From an uncultured Verrucomicrobiota bacterium (GTDB taxonomy: Bacteria; Verrucomicrobiota; Verrucomicrobiia; Limisphaerales; UBA9464), in assembly GCA_903925515.1 (NCBI GenBank), contig CAIYFP010000378.1, positions 1 to 12,652 of the forward strand: a stretch of 12,652 bases of DNA, given 5' to 3'. The first letter of the stretch is position 1. Each line of letters starts with the position of its first letter. Below, one piece after another: positions 1-8,085 of this stretch. The notes below the pieces were generated by a model. The model saw only the letters and a list, made by a program, of their open reading frames with translations, was not told the origin of the DNA and ran no database searches. The position numbers were made by a program, and so were the translations under genes.

Positions 1-256
1 ATGCCCTACCCACGCGCCGCGGCGGCCTGGGACGGCCGCGTTCCCATGGGGAGTCGCACGCTCCACGGCCTGGGGCCGCGCCCGTCCCCGGGCGCACGCT
101 TCAAGCCCTACCCACGCGCCGCGGCGGCCTGGGACGGCCGCGTTCCCATGGGGAGTCGCACGCTCCATGGCCTGGGGCCGCGCCCGTCCCCGGGCGCACG
201 CTTCATGCCCTACCCACGCGCCGCGGCGGCCGGGGACGGATACCCCGTTCCATGGG
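1..256. repeat. 102-bp tandem repeat, two full copies plus a degenerate third
   Basis: Copies run 1-102 and 103-204, with a third from 205 that matches well to 239 and then loosely, with indels, to about 256. Copies 1 and 2 differ only at the second base of the unit and at 66 versus 168. Each unit is itself two related halves: GGCCTGGG starts at 24 and 67, and the halves end in CGCACGCTCCA (55-65) and CGCACGCTTCA (93-103). Inside each unit, 29-40 and 77-88 form a 12-bp imperfect inverted repeat with one mismatch. The array may continue left of the window. It ends 2 bp before the glycosyltransferase stop codon. The period is a multiple of three, so it reads as a 34-residue repeat, but that peptide resembles no known protein and I treat the array as non-coding. 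Confidence 0.9.
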
Positions 257-257
257 T

Positions 258-1136
258 TCAGCCCGAACCGCCTTCGTCACGGGTGGGCCGGGCGGGCTCG
301 CTGTGGCTGGCTTGCTCCTCGGAGCGAGGAGGGGGCGCGTTGAGCTTCTGATACAACCACGCCTCCAACGGACGCAACGGCTTCAGCCATGCGTAGAATG
401 GCGAGTACAGGAGCCGCAGCCGGACCAAAGACAAAAGCATGTTGAGCGACGTCCGGATGTTGAAGGCCACCTTCGACCCGCTCTGGTCGGTCCATGTCGT
501 GGGCACCTCCTTCACGCTGAAGCCCGCGCGCTTGAGGGAGAAGAGGAGGTTCACGTCGAAGGCAAGGTCGGCGAGGCGCAGGAAAGGCTGCACCCGTTCC
601 ACCGCCTCCCGCCGCATGACCTTCGCGCCGCATTGGGTGTCGCGGATGCCCATTCGGAAGAAGCCCTCGACGAACGCATGGAACAGCCGGCTTGCCGTCC
701 GCCGGTCCTTCGTCTGCGCCACGTTCACCCGGGATCCCTCCATCCACCGCGAGCCGATCACCACGTCGGCCTCGCCGCGGCCGCACCGCAGCACCAGGTC
801 CATGAACGCCTCCGGCGGCGTGGCGCCGTCCGCGTCCACGTATCCAACAAGGTCTGCCAACGGGGCGAGCTTGAGGCCCTCGATCAAGGCGCCGCCCTTG
901 CCGATGGGCGCAGGGAAGTCGAGGTGCGAGATGCAGACGTAACGCCGCTCGGCCGCCCGCACGACCCCCACCGTGTCGTCGCGGCAACCGTTCAGCACCA
1001 CCACCAACTGGAACCGCCCCGGGTAGTGCCGCACAAAATGTTCGGGGTACGACTCCAGCACGGGGCCGATCCTTCCCTCCTCGTTGTAGGCGGGAATGAG
1101 CAACAACACGCTGGGGGCGCTCGCGTTCAATGACAT
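258..1136 (-). CDS. Family 2 glycosyltransferase, dolichyl-phosphate glucosyltransferase (Alg5)-like
   Basis: This is a 292-residue GT-A fold glycosyltransferase. Enzymes of this type move a sugar from a nucleotide donor to a lipid-phosphate or similar acceptor at the cytoplasmic face of the membrane. The N-terminus has the family opening IPAYNEEGRI (14-23). A GKGGAL segment (79-84) and the metal/nucleotide-binding DADG (101-104) follow, then VIGSR and the DTQCGAKV stretch typical of Alg5-like members. The start at 1136 is chosen because the family motif begins 13 residues later and a purine-rich GGGGGTAGG lies just upstream; longer frames add about 117 arginine-rich residues without family character. 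No transmembrane helix is evident. The last ~25 residues (PPPRSEE onward) are a polar low-complexity tail ending 2 bp from the tandem repeat, so the tail may have been altered by repeat growth. The acceptor is unknown. It is transcribed divergently from hrpA. Confidence 0.88.
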   Translation of the reverse strand: MSLNASAPSVLLLIPAYNEEGRIGPVLESYPEHFVRHYPGRFQLVVVLNGCRDDTVGVVRAAERRYVCISHLDFPAPIGKGGALIEGLKLAPLADLVGYVDADGATPPEAFMDLVLRCGRGEADVVIGSRWMEGSRVNVAQTKDRRTASRLFHAFVEGFFRMGIRDTQCGAKVMRREAVERVQPFLRLADLAFDVNLLFSLKRAGFSVKEVPTTWTDQSGSKVAFNIRTSLNMLLSLVRLRLLYSPFYAWLKPLRPLEAWLYQKLNAPPPRSEEQASHSEPARPTRDEGGSG

Positions 1137-1278
1137 CAGCCTACCCCCATGCCCGGCCCGCCTGCCAGCCCGCGCACGGCACCATGCCCGGCTCGCCCCT
1201 CGCGAAGGCGGGCGGCCGGGATCCCGCAGGCTCCCATGTCGCGCCCATGGCCGCTTCATGCCAGCATGGGCCCGCTCG

Positions 1279-4200
1279 ATGAACGACGCGCGCGTGCATG
1301 AACTCCGGGGTCTCCTCCCTCGCTGCCTGCTTTGGGACTGGGTCCGCATCGGGTCGCGCCTTGTCCGGCTCCTGCGCGACCGTCTCCATGCGGCGCGGCA
1401 CGACGCCATCCTTGACCGCCTGCTGGCCGACGCCCGCGCCTCCGTCGAGCTACGCGAAGTACGCGCCGCCCATGTCCCCCGGCCCACCTACCCCGCAGAC
1501 CTCCCCATCACCGCCCGCAAGGACGACATCGTCGCCGCCATCCGCGCCCATCCCGTGGTCGTGATCGCGGGCGAGACCGGCTCCGGCAAGACCACGCAGA
1601 TCCCCAAGATGTGCCTTGAGGCCGGGCTGGGCATCGCCGCCAAGATCGGCTGCACCCAGCCCCGGCGCGTCGCCGCCACCTCCATCTCCCGCCGCATCGC
1701 CGAGGAACTGGGCGTCTCATGGGGACGCGAGGTTGGCTGCAAGATCCGGTTCGACGACCGATCGGGCGACGACACGTACATCAAGCTGATGACGGACGGC
1801 ATGCTCCTCGCCGAGGTCCAGGGGGACCCGCTGTTGTCCGAGTACGACGCCATCATCCTCGACGAGGCCCACGAGCGTTCCCTCAACATCGACTTCCTCC
1901 TCGGCTACCTGAAGCAACTCCTTGCGCAACGGCCCGACCTCAAGGTCCTTGTCACGTCCGCCACCATCGACACCGCCACCTTCTCCCGCGCCTTCAACAA
2001 CGCCCCCGTCATCGAGGTGTCCGGTCGGATGTACCCGGTCGAGGTCGAGTACCGCCCGCTCGACGCCGACTCGGAGGAACGCGGCGAGTACACGTTCATC
2101 GACGCCGCCGTGAACGAGGCCGGGCGCGCGATCATGGGTTCCTCATGGGGCGACGTGCTCGTGTTCCTGCCCGGCGAGCGCGACATCCGCGAGGCATCCG
2201 ACCGCCTCGGCGGCAAGCTCGGCCGCGACGTGGACGTGGTCCCGCTCTACGGCCGCCTCAGCTCGGGCGACCAGCAGCAGGTCTTCGCCGACACCGGCCG
2301 CAGGAAGGTTGTCGTCGCGACCAACATCGCCGAGACGTCCCTCACCATCCCCGGCATCCGCCACGTCATCGACGCCGGCCTTGCGCGCGTCAGCCGGTAC
2401 AACGCCCGCACCCGCACGCGGCGCCTGCCCGTGGAGCCCGTGTCCCAAAGCAGCGCCAACCAACGGAAGGGCCGCGCCGGGCGCGTCGCCGAGGGCACGT
2501 GCATCCGCCTCTACAGCGAGGAGGACTTCAATGCCCGACCGCGCCACACCCAGCCCGAGATCCAGCGGGCCAACCTCGCCGAGGTCATCCTGCGCATGAA
2601 GGCGTCGCGCCTCGGCGAGATCGAGACGTTCCCGTTCATCGACCCGCCCTCGCCCGCCGCCCTCTCCGGAGGCTACCAGCTCCTCCAGGAACTCGGCGCC
2701 CTCGACGACCAACGCGAGCTCACGCCGCTCGGCCGCGACCTCGCCCGCCTGCCCATCGACCCCACCCTCGGCCGCATGCTGCTCCAGGCGCAGCAGGAGC
2801 ACGCCGCCCGCGAGCTCCTCATCATCGCCTCCGGCCTCAGCATCCAGGACCCCCGCGAGCGACCCCTCGACCAGCGCGAGGCCTCCGACGCCGCCCACAG
2901 GCGCCATGCGGACCCGCGCTCGGACTTCCTGTCGCTCCTCCGTCTCTGGGACGCCGTGCATGGCGAATGGGAGGTGCTCCGAACGCAGAACCAGCGCCGC
3001 CGGTTCTGCAAGTCCGCCTTCCTTTCCTACACCCGCATGCGCGAGTGGCAGGACCTGCACGCCCAGCTCACCAGCGCCCTTGCGGACATCGAGGCCATCC
3101 ACCTTTCCGACAGCTCCGCCGAGTACGAGGCCATCCATCGGTCCATCCTCTCCGGCCTCCTCGGCCATGTCGCCCGGCGCGAGGAACGCAACGCCTACCG
3201 CGCCCCCGGCAACCGCCTCCTCGCCCTCTTTCCCGGCTCCAACCTCCATGACAAGGGCGAGAAGCCGCAGCGCAGGCCGCATGCCGGGCGCGACGCGCAA
3301 CCGGAGAAGCCCCGGCCCGAACGTTCCCGCCAGCCCGAGTGGATCGTCGCCGGCGAGATCGTCGAGACGTCCCAGTTGTTTGCCCGAACCGTCGCCGGCA
3401 TCGACCCCCTCTGGATCGTCGCCTTGGCTCCCCACCTCTGCCGCGTCACCCATCGCCACCCGCATTGGAACGTCCGCGCCGGACGTGTCCTTGCCGAAGA
3501 ACTCACCACCTTCCATGGCCTTGAGGTGCGCTCCCGCCACGTCGCCTTCGGCAACATCGACCCCGCCGCCGCCACCGACATCTTCATCCGTGCGGCCATG
3601 GTCGATGACGCCCTTGTGCCCACGGCGGAGGACGATGCCGACGACGACATGCGCGGCAACGACCAGGCGCGCCTGCGTCGGCAGGTGCGGGCCGCCACCG
3701 ACGCCCCGGCGCGTCCCCCGGACCGGCATCCCTTCCTCGCCCACAACCGCGCCCTGCGGGAGCGCATCGACGCATGGCGCACCCGCGTGCGCCGGACCGC
3801 GCTGGGCGACGTGGACGAGCGGCTCGCCTCGTTCTACGCGCGGCATTTGAAGGGGGTGTCGTCGCTCGACGAACTGGACCGTGCCGTTCGCGAGTCGCGG
3901 AACCCCCGGTTCCTGTTCGCCACGGAGGAGGACCTGACGGGCGGCGCGGACCTCTCGTATGACGCGGAGGCGTTCCCCGACGCCGTGGCGTTGTCCGGGC
4001 AGGCCTCGGCCGTGCGCTATGCGTATGCGCCGGGCGAGGATCACGATGGAGCCACGGTCCGGCTCGACATGGACCTCGTGCGAAGCGTCGCGCCGGCGGA
4101 GGTGGAATGGGCGGTGCCGGGGCTGCGGGCCGAGCTGGCGCTGGAGCTGCTGCGGGCGCTCCCGAAGGCGTTGCGCCGCGACCTGATGCCCTTCCCGCCG

Positions 4201-5460
4201 AAGGTGGAGGAGATCGTGCGCGAGCTGCGGCCCACGGGGCATTCGTTGCTGCACGACCTCGCGGCGTTCCTGCGACGCCAGTACAAGGTCGAGGTGCGCC
4301 CGGAGAGCTGGCCGTCGTCCGCGATCCCGGCCCACCTGCGGCCACGCGTCGAGGTGCTCGGCCCGGGCGGCAAGGTGGTCGCCTCAGGACGCGAGGTGGG
4401 AACGTTGAAGGAACAGTTCAAGCAAGCCCCGGCGCGTCCGGCCGAGTCGTCGCGCGAATGGGCCGAGGCCGCGCGTCGGTGGGAACGCTTCGGGCTCTCG
4501 GGCTGGAGCTTCGGGGACCTTCCGAAGTCCATCCCCGTGGGCAACGTGGGCGGCCTGCCGGTCGTCGCATGGCCCGGTCTGGCCGTGGAGGAGGGCGGCG
4601 TGTCGGTCCGATTGTTCCGGGCCGAGGCGGCGGCACGGGAGTCGAGCCGCGCCGGGCTGCATCGGCTGATCGAGGGGGCGTTGCAGAAGGACTTTGCGTG
4701 GATGGAGAAGGACCTTCGCGGGTTGTCCAAGCACGCGTTGATGTACGCGCCGCTCGGGCCATGGGAGGAACTGGCGGAGTCGAGCGCCAGATGGCTGCGG
4801 CGTTCGGTGCTTCCGGCCGACGCGCCCAGCCCGCTCACCAAGGCCGCCTTCGACGCCGCCGTCGAGGTCGTTCGCACCGGGCTTCGGGGCGTGGTGCCGC
4901 CATGGATTGCCCATGTGGGCGACGTGCTGGAAAGGCGACGCGAGGCCGCGCAGAAGATCGGCATGGGGCAATCCACGGCCGCCGCGCAGGGACCCAAGAG
5001 CCAGCCTGCGAAGCGCGTGGTCCTGAACGACCTCAGCCAGCTCGGCGCGATCGCGAAGCCTTCACCCGCCCCGGCCGCGCCGCCGACCGCACCTTCATCC
5101 GGGCTTGCTGCCGAGTTGATCGCCCTGCTTCCGCCGAGGTTCCCCGAACGGGTGCCTCCGGCCCTCATGCCGCACTTGCCGCGTTACCTCCGGGCGCTCG
5201 CGGTCCGGGCGGAACGCGCCGCGCTGAACCCGTCCAAGGACGCCGAGCGGGCCCGCATCATGGCGCCCTATGCCGCGGCTGCGGCACGGCTTGCCGCCGC
5301 GCCGCCTTCCACGCCGGAGGGACGGGCGTTGGCGGAAGAGTTCCGGATGGCGTTGGAGGAGTTCCGGGTGTCGGTGTTTGCGCAGGAGCTGGGGACATCG
5401 CGGCCGGTTTCGCCCAAGCGCATGGACGAGCTTCTGGCCGCGACGCGCACGGCGGGTTGA
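1279..5460 (+). CDS. hrpA: ATP-dependent RNA helicase HrpA (DEAH box)
   Basis: This encodes a 1393-residue DEAH-box RNA helicase; E. coli HrpA is about 1300 residues and helps resolve stalled ribosomes and process mRNA. Visible motifs are Walker A GETGSGKT (98-105), DEAH (195-198), SAT (227-229), NIAETS (349-354) and QRKGRAGR (395-402). Helicase-associated and OB-like regions follow to about residue 740, then a DUF3418-type C-terminal region from about 817. Compared with my recollection of E. coli HrpA there is a basic, low-complexity insert at about 658-686 and a Pro/Ala linker at about 1260-1275. Start 1279 puts Walker A at nearly the E. coli position and keeps the short helical N-terminus; the upstream codons in frame look non-coding and antisense to the glycosyltransferase. 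No Shine-Dalgarno is seen. Codon choice switches from C-ending to G-ending partway through. Confidence 0.96.
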   Translation: MNDARVHELRGLLPRCLLWDWVRIGSRLVRLLRDRLHAARHDAILDRLLADARASVELREVRAAHVPRPTYPADLPITARKDDIVAAIRAHPVVVIAGETGSGKTTQIPKMCLEAGLGIAAKIGCTQPRRVAATSISRRIAEELGVSWGREVGCKIRFDDRSGDDTYIKLMTDGMLLAEVQGDPLLSEYDAIILDEAHERSLNIDFLLGYLKQLLAQRPDLKVLVTSATIDTATFSRAFNNAPVIEVSGRMYPVEVEYRPLDADSEERGEYTFIDAAVNEAGRAIMGSSWGDVLVFLPGERDIREASDRLGGKLGRDVDVVPLYGRLSSGDQQQVFADTGRRKVVVATNIAETSLTIPGIRHVIDAGLARVSRYNARTRTRRLPVEPVSQSSANQRKGRAGRVAEGTCIRLYSEEDFNARPRHTQPEIQRANLAEVILRMKASRLGEIETFPFIDPPSPAALSGGYQLLQELGALDDQRELTPLGRDLARLPIDPTLGRMLLQAQQEHAARELLIIASGLSIQDPRERPLDQREASDAAHRRHADPRSDFLSLLRLWDAVHGEWEVLRTQNQRRRFCKSAFLSYTRMREWQDLHAQLTSALADIEAIHLSDSSAEYEAIHRSILSGLLGHVARREERNAYRAPGNRLLALFPGSNLHDKGEKPQRRPHAGRDAQPEKPRPERSRQPEWIVAGEIVETSQLFARTVAGIDPLWIVALAPHLCRVTHRHPHWNVRAGRVLAEELTTFHGLEVRSRHVAFGNIDPAAATDIFIRAAMVDDALVPTAEDDADDDMRGNDQARLRRQVRAATDAPARPPDRHPFLAHNRALRERIDAWRTRVRRTALGDVDERLASFYARHLKGVSSLDELDRAVRESRNPRFLFATEEDLTGGADLSYDAEAFPDAVALSGQASAVRYAYAPGEDHDGATVRLDMDLVRSVAPAEVEWAVPGLRAELALELLRALPKALRRDLMPFPPKVEEIVRELRPTGHSLLHDLAAFLRRQYKVEVRPESWPSSAIPAHLRPRVEVLGPGGKVVASGREVGTLKEQFKQAPARPAESSREWAEAARRWERFGLSGWSFGDLPKSIPVGNVGGLPVVAWPGLAVEEGGVSVRLFRAEAAARESSRAGLHRLIEGALQKDFAWMEKDLRGLSKHALMYAPLGPWEELAESSARWLRRSVLPADAPSPLTKAAFDAAVEVVRTGLRGVVPPWIAHVGDVLERRREAAQKIGMGQSTAAAQGPKSQPAKRVVLNDLSQLGAIAKPSPAPAAPPTAPSSGLAAELIALLPPRFPERVPPALMPHLPRYLRALAVRAERAALNPSKDAERARIMAPYAAAAARLAAAPPSTPEGRALAEEFRMALEEFRVSVFAQELGTSRPVSPKRMDELLAATRTAG

Positions 5461-5523
5461 TCCGGGGCGGATTTGGAACTTCAAAACGGGACCCATGACC
5501 ATGACGCTGGGCGGGCTGATCGA

Positions 5524-6231
5524 ATGAGCACGACGACGGGAACTTCGGGCCGACGCGAGAACATGCTGGTGAACCTTGCATGCAACGTGGTGTTGCCGGG
5601 CTTGCTATTGGACAAGCTGAGCAAGCCGGACCGGCTGGGGCCGGTGGCTGGGCTCGTGATCGCGTTGTCCGTGCCCTTGGGATATGGCATCTACGACTTC
5701 ATCCGCCGCCGCGTGTGGAACGCGTTGTCCGTGCTGGGCTTGTGCTCGGTGTTGCTCACGGGCGTGCTGGGGCTGCTCAAGACCGAGGCCTTTTGGTTCG
5801 CGGTGAAAGAGGCCGCCATCCCCGGGCTCCTTGCGGTTGCCATCCCGCTCTCGCTGCGCACCAAGCAACCCCTCGTTCGCACCCTTCTCTACAACGACCA
5901 GGTGCTCGACGTCGGCCGCATCGAGTCCGAGCTCGCCGCGCGCGCCACAAGGCCCGCCTTCGACGCGCTGCTGGCTTCCTCAAGCTGGCTCCTCGCGGGC
6001 TCCTTTCTCCTTAGCTCCGCACTCAACTTCGGCCTTGCTCGCTGGATGCTCACCGCCACGCCGGGAACGGACGACTTCAACAAGCAGCTTGGGCGGATGA
6101 ACTGGATGAGCTGGCCGGTGATCTTCGTGCCCATGATGGCGATGATGGTCTATGCGCTCATGCGCCTCCTCAAGGGCGTCGAACGCATCACCGGGCTCAA
6201 GGGCGAGGACATTTTCGTCCGCAGGTCCTAG
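5524..6231 (+). CDS. VC0807-family multi-pass inner membrane protein
   Basis: This 235-residue hydrophobic protein has about six predicted membrane segments: roughly 15-32, 40-57, 65-85, 95-110, 158-176 and 198-218. The NLACNVVLPGLLLDKLS start, the PLGYGIYDFIRRR segment and the VKEAAIPG segment fit the VC0807 family, a conserved membrane family of unknown transport substrate often loosely called MFS-like. ATG 5524 is preferred; ATG 5563 (starting MLVNLACN) is a possible shorter start, and a TTG at 5473 would add a polar 17-residue extension. It lies 63 bp after hrpA on the same strand, so co-transcription is possible, and converges with the glycosylase gene 48 bp downstream. The first half prefers G-ending codons, the second half C-ending. 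Function is unknown; the family call is from motif recall. Confidence 0.8.
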   Translation: MSTTTGTSGRRENMLVNLACNVVLPGLLLDKLSKPDRLGPVAGLVIALSVPLGYGIYDFIRRRVWNALSVLGLCSVLLTGVLGLLKTEAFWFAVKEAAIPGLLAVAIPLSLRTKQPLVRTLLYNDQVLDVGRIESELAARATRPAFDALLASSSWLLAGSFLLSSALNFGLARWMLTATPGTDDFNKQLGRMNWMSWPVIFVPMMAMMVYALMRLLKGVERITGLKGEDIFVRRS

Positions 6232-6279
6232 CCGTGGCGATTCAGTCGGCATGGCCGCCCCGGCTTGCCACACCCGCCC

Positions 6280-6921
6280 TCATCGCGCCTTCGCACGGGC
6301 GGCACGGTCAAGGTCCACCGCCCGCCACAGGTACCATGCGGCCACCGTCCGGTGCGGACGCCACCGTTCCCCGAACTCCAGCAATTCCCTCGGGCGCGGC
6401 ATCTCCTCGCGGCCATAGGCGATGCGAAACCCGCTGCGCACGCCGAAGTCGTCCGACGGCAGGACGTCCGGACGGCCGAGCTGGAACATGAGCAGCATCT
6501 CCGCCGTCCAACGCCCCACGCCACGCGCCGCCGTCAATCGCTCCACCACCTCGTCGTCCGTCAGCCTCCGGATCGCCATGGTCCCCGGGATTTCGCCCGA
6601 GCGAACCTTCGCGGCGATGTCCCGGATGGCGGCCACCTTGGCCCGCGACAACCCCACGCCCCGGAGCGCGTCGTCGCCCACGGCCTCGATGTCCTCCGGA
6701 CGCGGGAAGCGGCGGCCCGGGAACAGCGCCTTGAAGCGCCCAAGGATCGTCGCGGCCGCCGTCCCGTTGAGTTGCTGGTGCGCGACGGCATGCACCAAGG
6801 ACTGGAACGGGGTCCGCCTCGGCTCCGGCTTCAGGCCGCAAGGCCCGGCCTTCCGGATCAACCCCGCCATCACCCGGTCGCGCCGGGCAAGGTGTCGCAT
6901 CGCCTCCTCGTGCATCGGCAT
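6280..6921 (-). CDS. DNA-3-methyladenine glycosylase 2 family (AlkA/Mag1-type HhH-GPD)
   Basis: This 213-residue base-excision repair glycosylase removes alkylated purines such as 3-methyladenine from DNA. The helix-hairpin-helix is visible as TAARGVGRWTAEM (130-142), followed by VLPSDDFGV (153-161). By family knowledge the aspartate at 158, second of the DD pair, is the catalytic residue. The PFQSLVHAVAHQQLN segment (38-52) is the usual start of the catalytic core. It lacks the extra N-terminal domain of E. coli AlkA (282 residues) and so resembles the shorter Mag1-like enzymes. ATG 6921 lies 3 bp after the upstream gene's stop codon, with AGGA about 10 bases before it, so translational coupling is likely; Met3 and Met8 are alternative starts. 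With the methyltransferase at 8082-8648 it forms an alkylation-repair neighbourhood. Confidence 0.92.
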   Translation of the reverse strand: MPMHEEAMRHLARRDRVMAGLIRKAGPCGLKPEPRRTPFQSLVHAVAHQQLNGTAAATILGRFKALFPGRRFPRPEDIEAVGDDALRGVGLSRAKVAAIRDIAAKVRSGEIPGTMAIRRLTDDEVVERLTAARGVGRWTAEMLLMFQLGRPDVLPSDDFGVRSGFRIAYGREEMPRPRELLEFGERWRPHRTVAAWYLWRAVDLDRAARAKAR

Positions 6922-6924
6922 GGG

Positions 6925-7551
6925 TCACGAGTCCTGCTTGCCCTCGATGCCGACGAGGAGAAGGGCGGCCGCGATCCCCATGCGCCGGTCCAGCCAGCCC
7001 TCGGCGTCGAGGCTGAAGTCGAGGGTCACCTTGCTCACGAAGGGGTTGAAGTTGCGCCTGAACTCGCAGACGGGCGCCCCGCCTACCTCGCCCCGGTATG
7101 TCTGGGGCAACAACCAGCCCGCGATGAGCCGTCGCAGCAAGGCCAGCCACACGCTGTCCTCCTTGATGGTCCCGATCTGCTGCCCCGTCGCGTCGAGGAA
7201 CAGCCATTCGTCGATGACGAAGGACTTGAGCCCCTTGCGCCGCAGGCTGCCGACGAGTTGCCCGCCATGGTTCGGGTCGAAGACGTCATAGGTCGCCGCG
7301 AAGTCGATGATGTTCCGTGCCTTGATCACGAGCATCTCGCGTTGCATGGACTCGTCCGCATAGACGCGGAGGTCCTCCTTGAGCTTGAACGCCTTCTTCA
7401 AGGCGTAGAACGCAAGGCCTCCCGCCGGGTCGAGGACGTGGAACTTCAGGGAGACCAAGGAGAGGACTTTCTGCCGGATCACGTAGGTCTTGTGGCCGAA
7501 CTCGTGCGCAAGCATCGGGACGTCGTGGGGGCCTTCGCTCATGGTCCGCAT
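6925..7551 (-). CDS. LURP-one-related (DUF567, tubby/scramblase-like) protein
   Basis: This protein of about 208 residues resembles the LURP-one-related family, a beta-barrel with a buried central helix, related to Tubby C-terminal domains and phospholipid scramblases. Family-like stretches are TYVIRQKVLS (22-31), KLKEDLRVYADESM, IKARNIIDFAATYDVFD and GSLRRKGLKSFVIDEW. The cellular role in bacteria is not established. The start is uncertain: ATG 7551 has a G-rich GGGGGGCGG upstream and is used here; ATG 7542 and ATG 7515 (MLAHEFGHK) are possible. The frame stays open far upstream, but that part is antisense to the release-factor-like gene and lacks family features. It is the first gene of a two-gene minus-strand operon with the glycosylase, 3 bp away. 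Confidence 0.82.
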   Translation of the reverse strand: MRTMSEGPHDVPMLAHEFGHKTYVIRQKVLSLVSLKFHVLDPAGGLAFYALKKAFKLKEDLRVYADESMQREMLVIKARNIIDFAATYDVFDPNHGGQLVGSLRRKGLKSFVIDEWLFLDATGQQIGTIKEDSVWLALLRRLIAGWLLPQTYRGEVGGAPVCEFRRNFNPFVSKVTLDFSLDAEGWLDRRMGIAAALLLVGIEGKQDS

Positions 7552-7607
7552 CGTGTGCACCGCCCCCCGGCCGATGTCCACCCATTCCCATGGCCCGGCA
7601 CCCCGCC

Positions 7608-7637
7608 TTGGACTTCCCTTCGCCGTCCCCATAACCT
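7608..7637 (+). promoter_or_regulatory. Candidate promoter for the release factor-ogt-SDR-tyrS operon
   Basis: TTGGAC (7608-7613) and TAACCT (7632-7637) are 18 bp apart, keeping the TTG of the -35 box and the T, A and final T of the -10 box. The predicted start would give a leader of about 25 bases before ATG 7669. It lies in the 117-bp divergent intergenic region. Both hexamers are weak, so this is tentative; I see no equally good promoter for the minus-strand gene. Confidence 0.35.
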
Positions 7638-7668
7638 CCCCCACGGCCGCGAGCGCGGCCCCTGCATC

Positions 7669-8085
7669 ATGAGCGATTCCAAGGTCAACCCAGCCCCGTC
7701 CGACGACATGGGCCGCCTGATGGCTCGGCTCGGCGTCCGCGAGGAGGACATCGAGGAATCCTTCAAGCGCTCGTCCGGCCCCGGCGGACAGAACGTCAAC
7801 AAGGTCTCCACCTGCGTCGTCCTCGTCCACAAGCCCACCGGGACCCGCGTCGAATGCAGCACCTCGCGTCATCAAGGCGAGAACCGCGTCCTCGCGCGCC
7901 GTCTCCTCCTCCAGCGCATCGACGAGAACCGGCGCAAGGAGGCCGAGGCCCGGCGCTCGGCGGCGGAGCTCGAACGACGCCGCAATCGCCCGCGTCCCCG
8001 CGGCGTCCAGCGGTCCATCCTCCGCAGCAAGGCCCACCGGTCCGCCCGCAAGCAAGCCCGGCGCGGGCCCGGCCACGACGAATGA
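7669..8085 (+). CDS. Peptide chain release factor-like protein (GGQ domain, ribosome-rescue type)
   Basis: This 138-residue protein contains only the peptidyl-tRNA hydrolase module of class I release factors. GPGGQNVNK is at 37-45, with the catalytic GGQ at 39-41, followed by VSTCVVLVHKPTG and SRHQGENRVLARR. The C-terminal third is very rich in Arg and Lys, as in ArfB and mitochondrial C12orf65 (mtRF-R), where a basic tail enters the ribosomal mRNA channel. There is no codon-recognition domain, so a role in releasing stalled ribosomes rather than reading stop codons is inferred. It is closer to the C12orf65-like group than to ArfB by the SSGPGGQNVNK context. No Shine-Dalgarno precedes ATG 7669. 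Its stop overlaps the next start as ATGA, so coupling with the methyltransferase is likely. Confidence 0.9.
   Translation: MSDSKVNPAPSDDMGRLMARLGVREEDIEESFKRSSGPGGQNVNKVSTCVVLVHKPTGTRVECSTSRHQGENRVLARRLLLQRIDENRRKEAEARRSAAELERRRNRPRPRGVQRSILRSKAHRSARKQARRGPGHDE

Noticed and set aside
1..351. Open frame across the tandem repeat encoding a 34-residue repeat protein
   Set aside because: The repeat unit is a multiple of three, so openness is automatic. The peptide has no family resemblance and its end runs antisense through the glycosyltransferase.
1096..1278. Longer N-terminus for HrpA starting at 1096
   Set aside because: It would overlap the start of the divergent glycosyltransferase gene, looks non-coding, and would shift Walker A away from the usual HrpA position.
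2143..4335. A 730-codon open frame antisense to hrpA
   Set aside because: Long antisense frames are expected opposite GC-rich genes with strong third-position bias; hrpA motifs are certain on the plus strand.
5473..5523. TTG start giving a 252-residue VC0807-family protein
   Set aside because: The added 17 residues are polar and unlike the family; ATG 5524 or 5563 fits better, though the TTG cannot be excluded.
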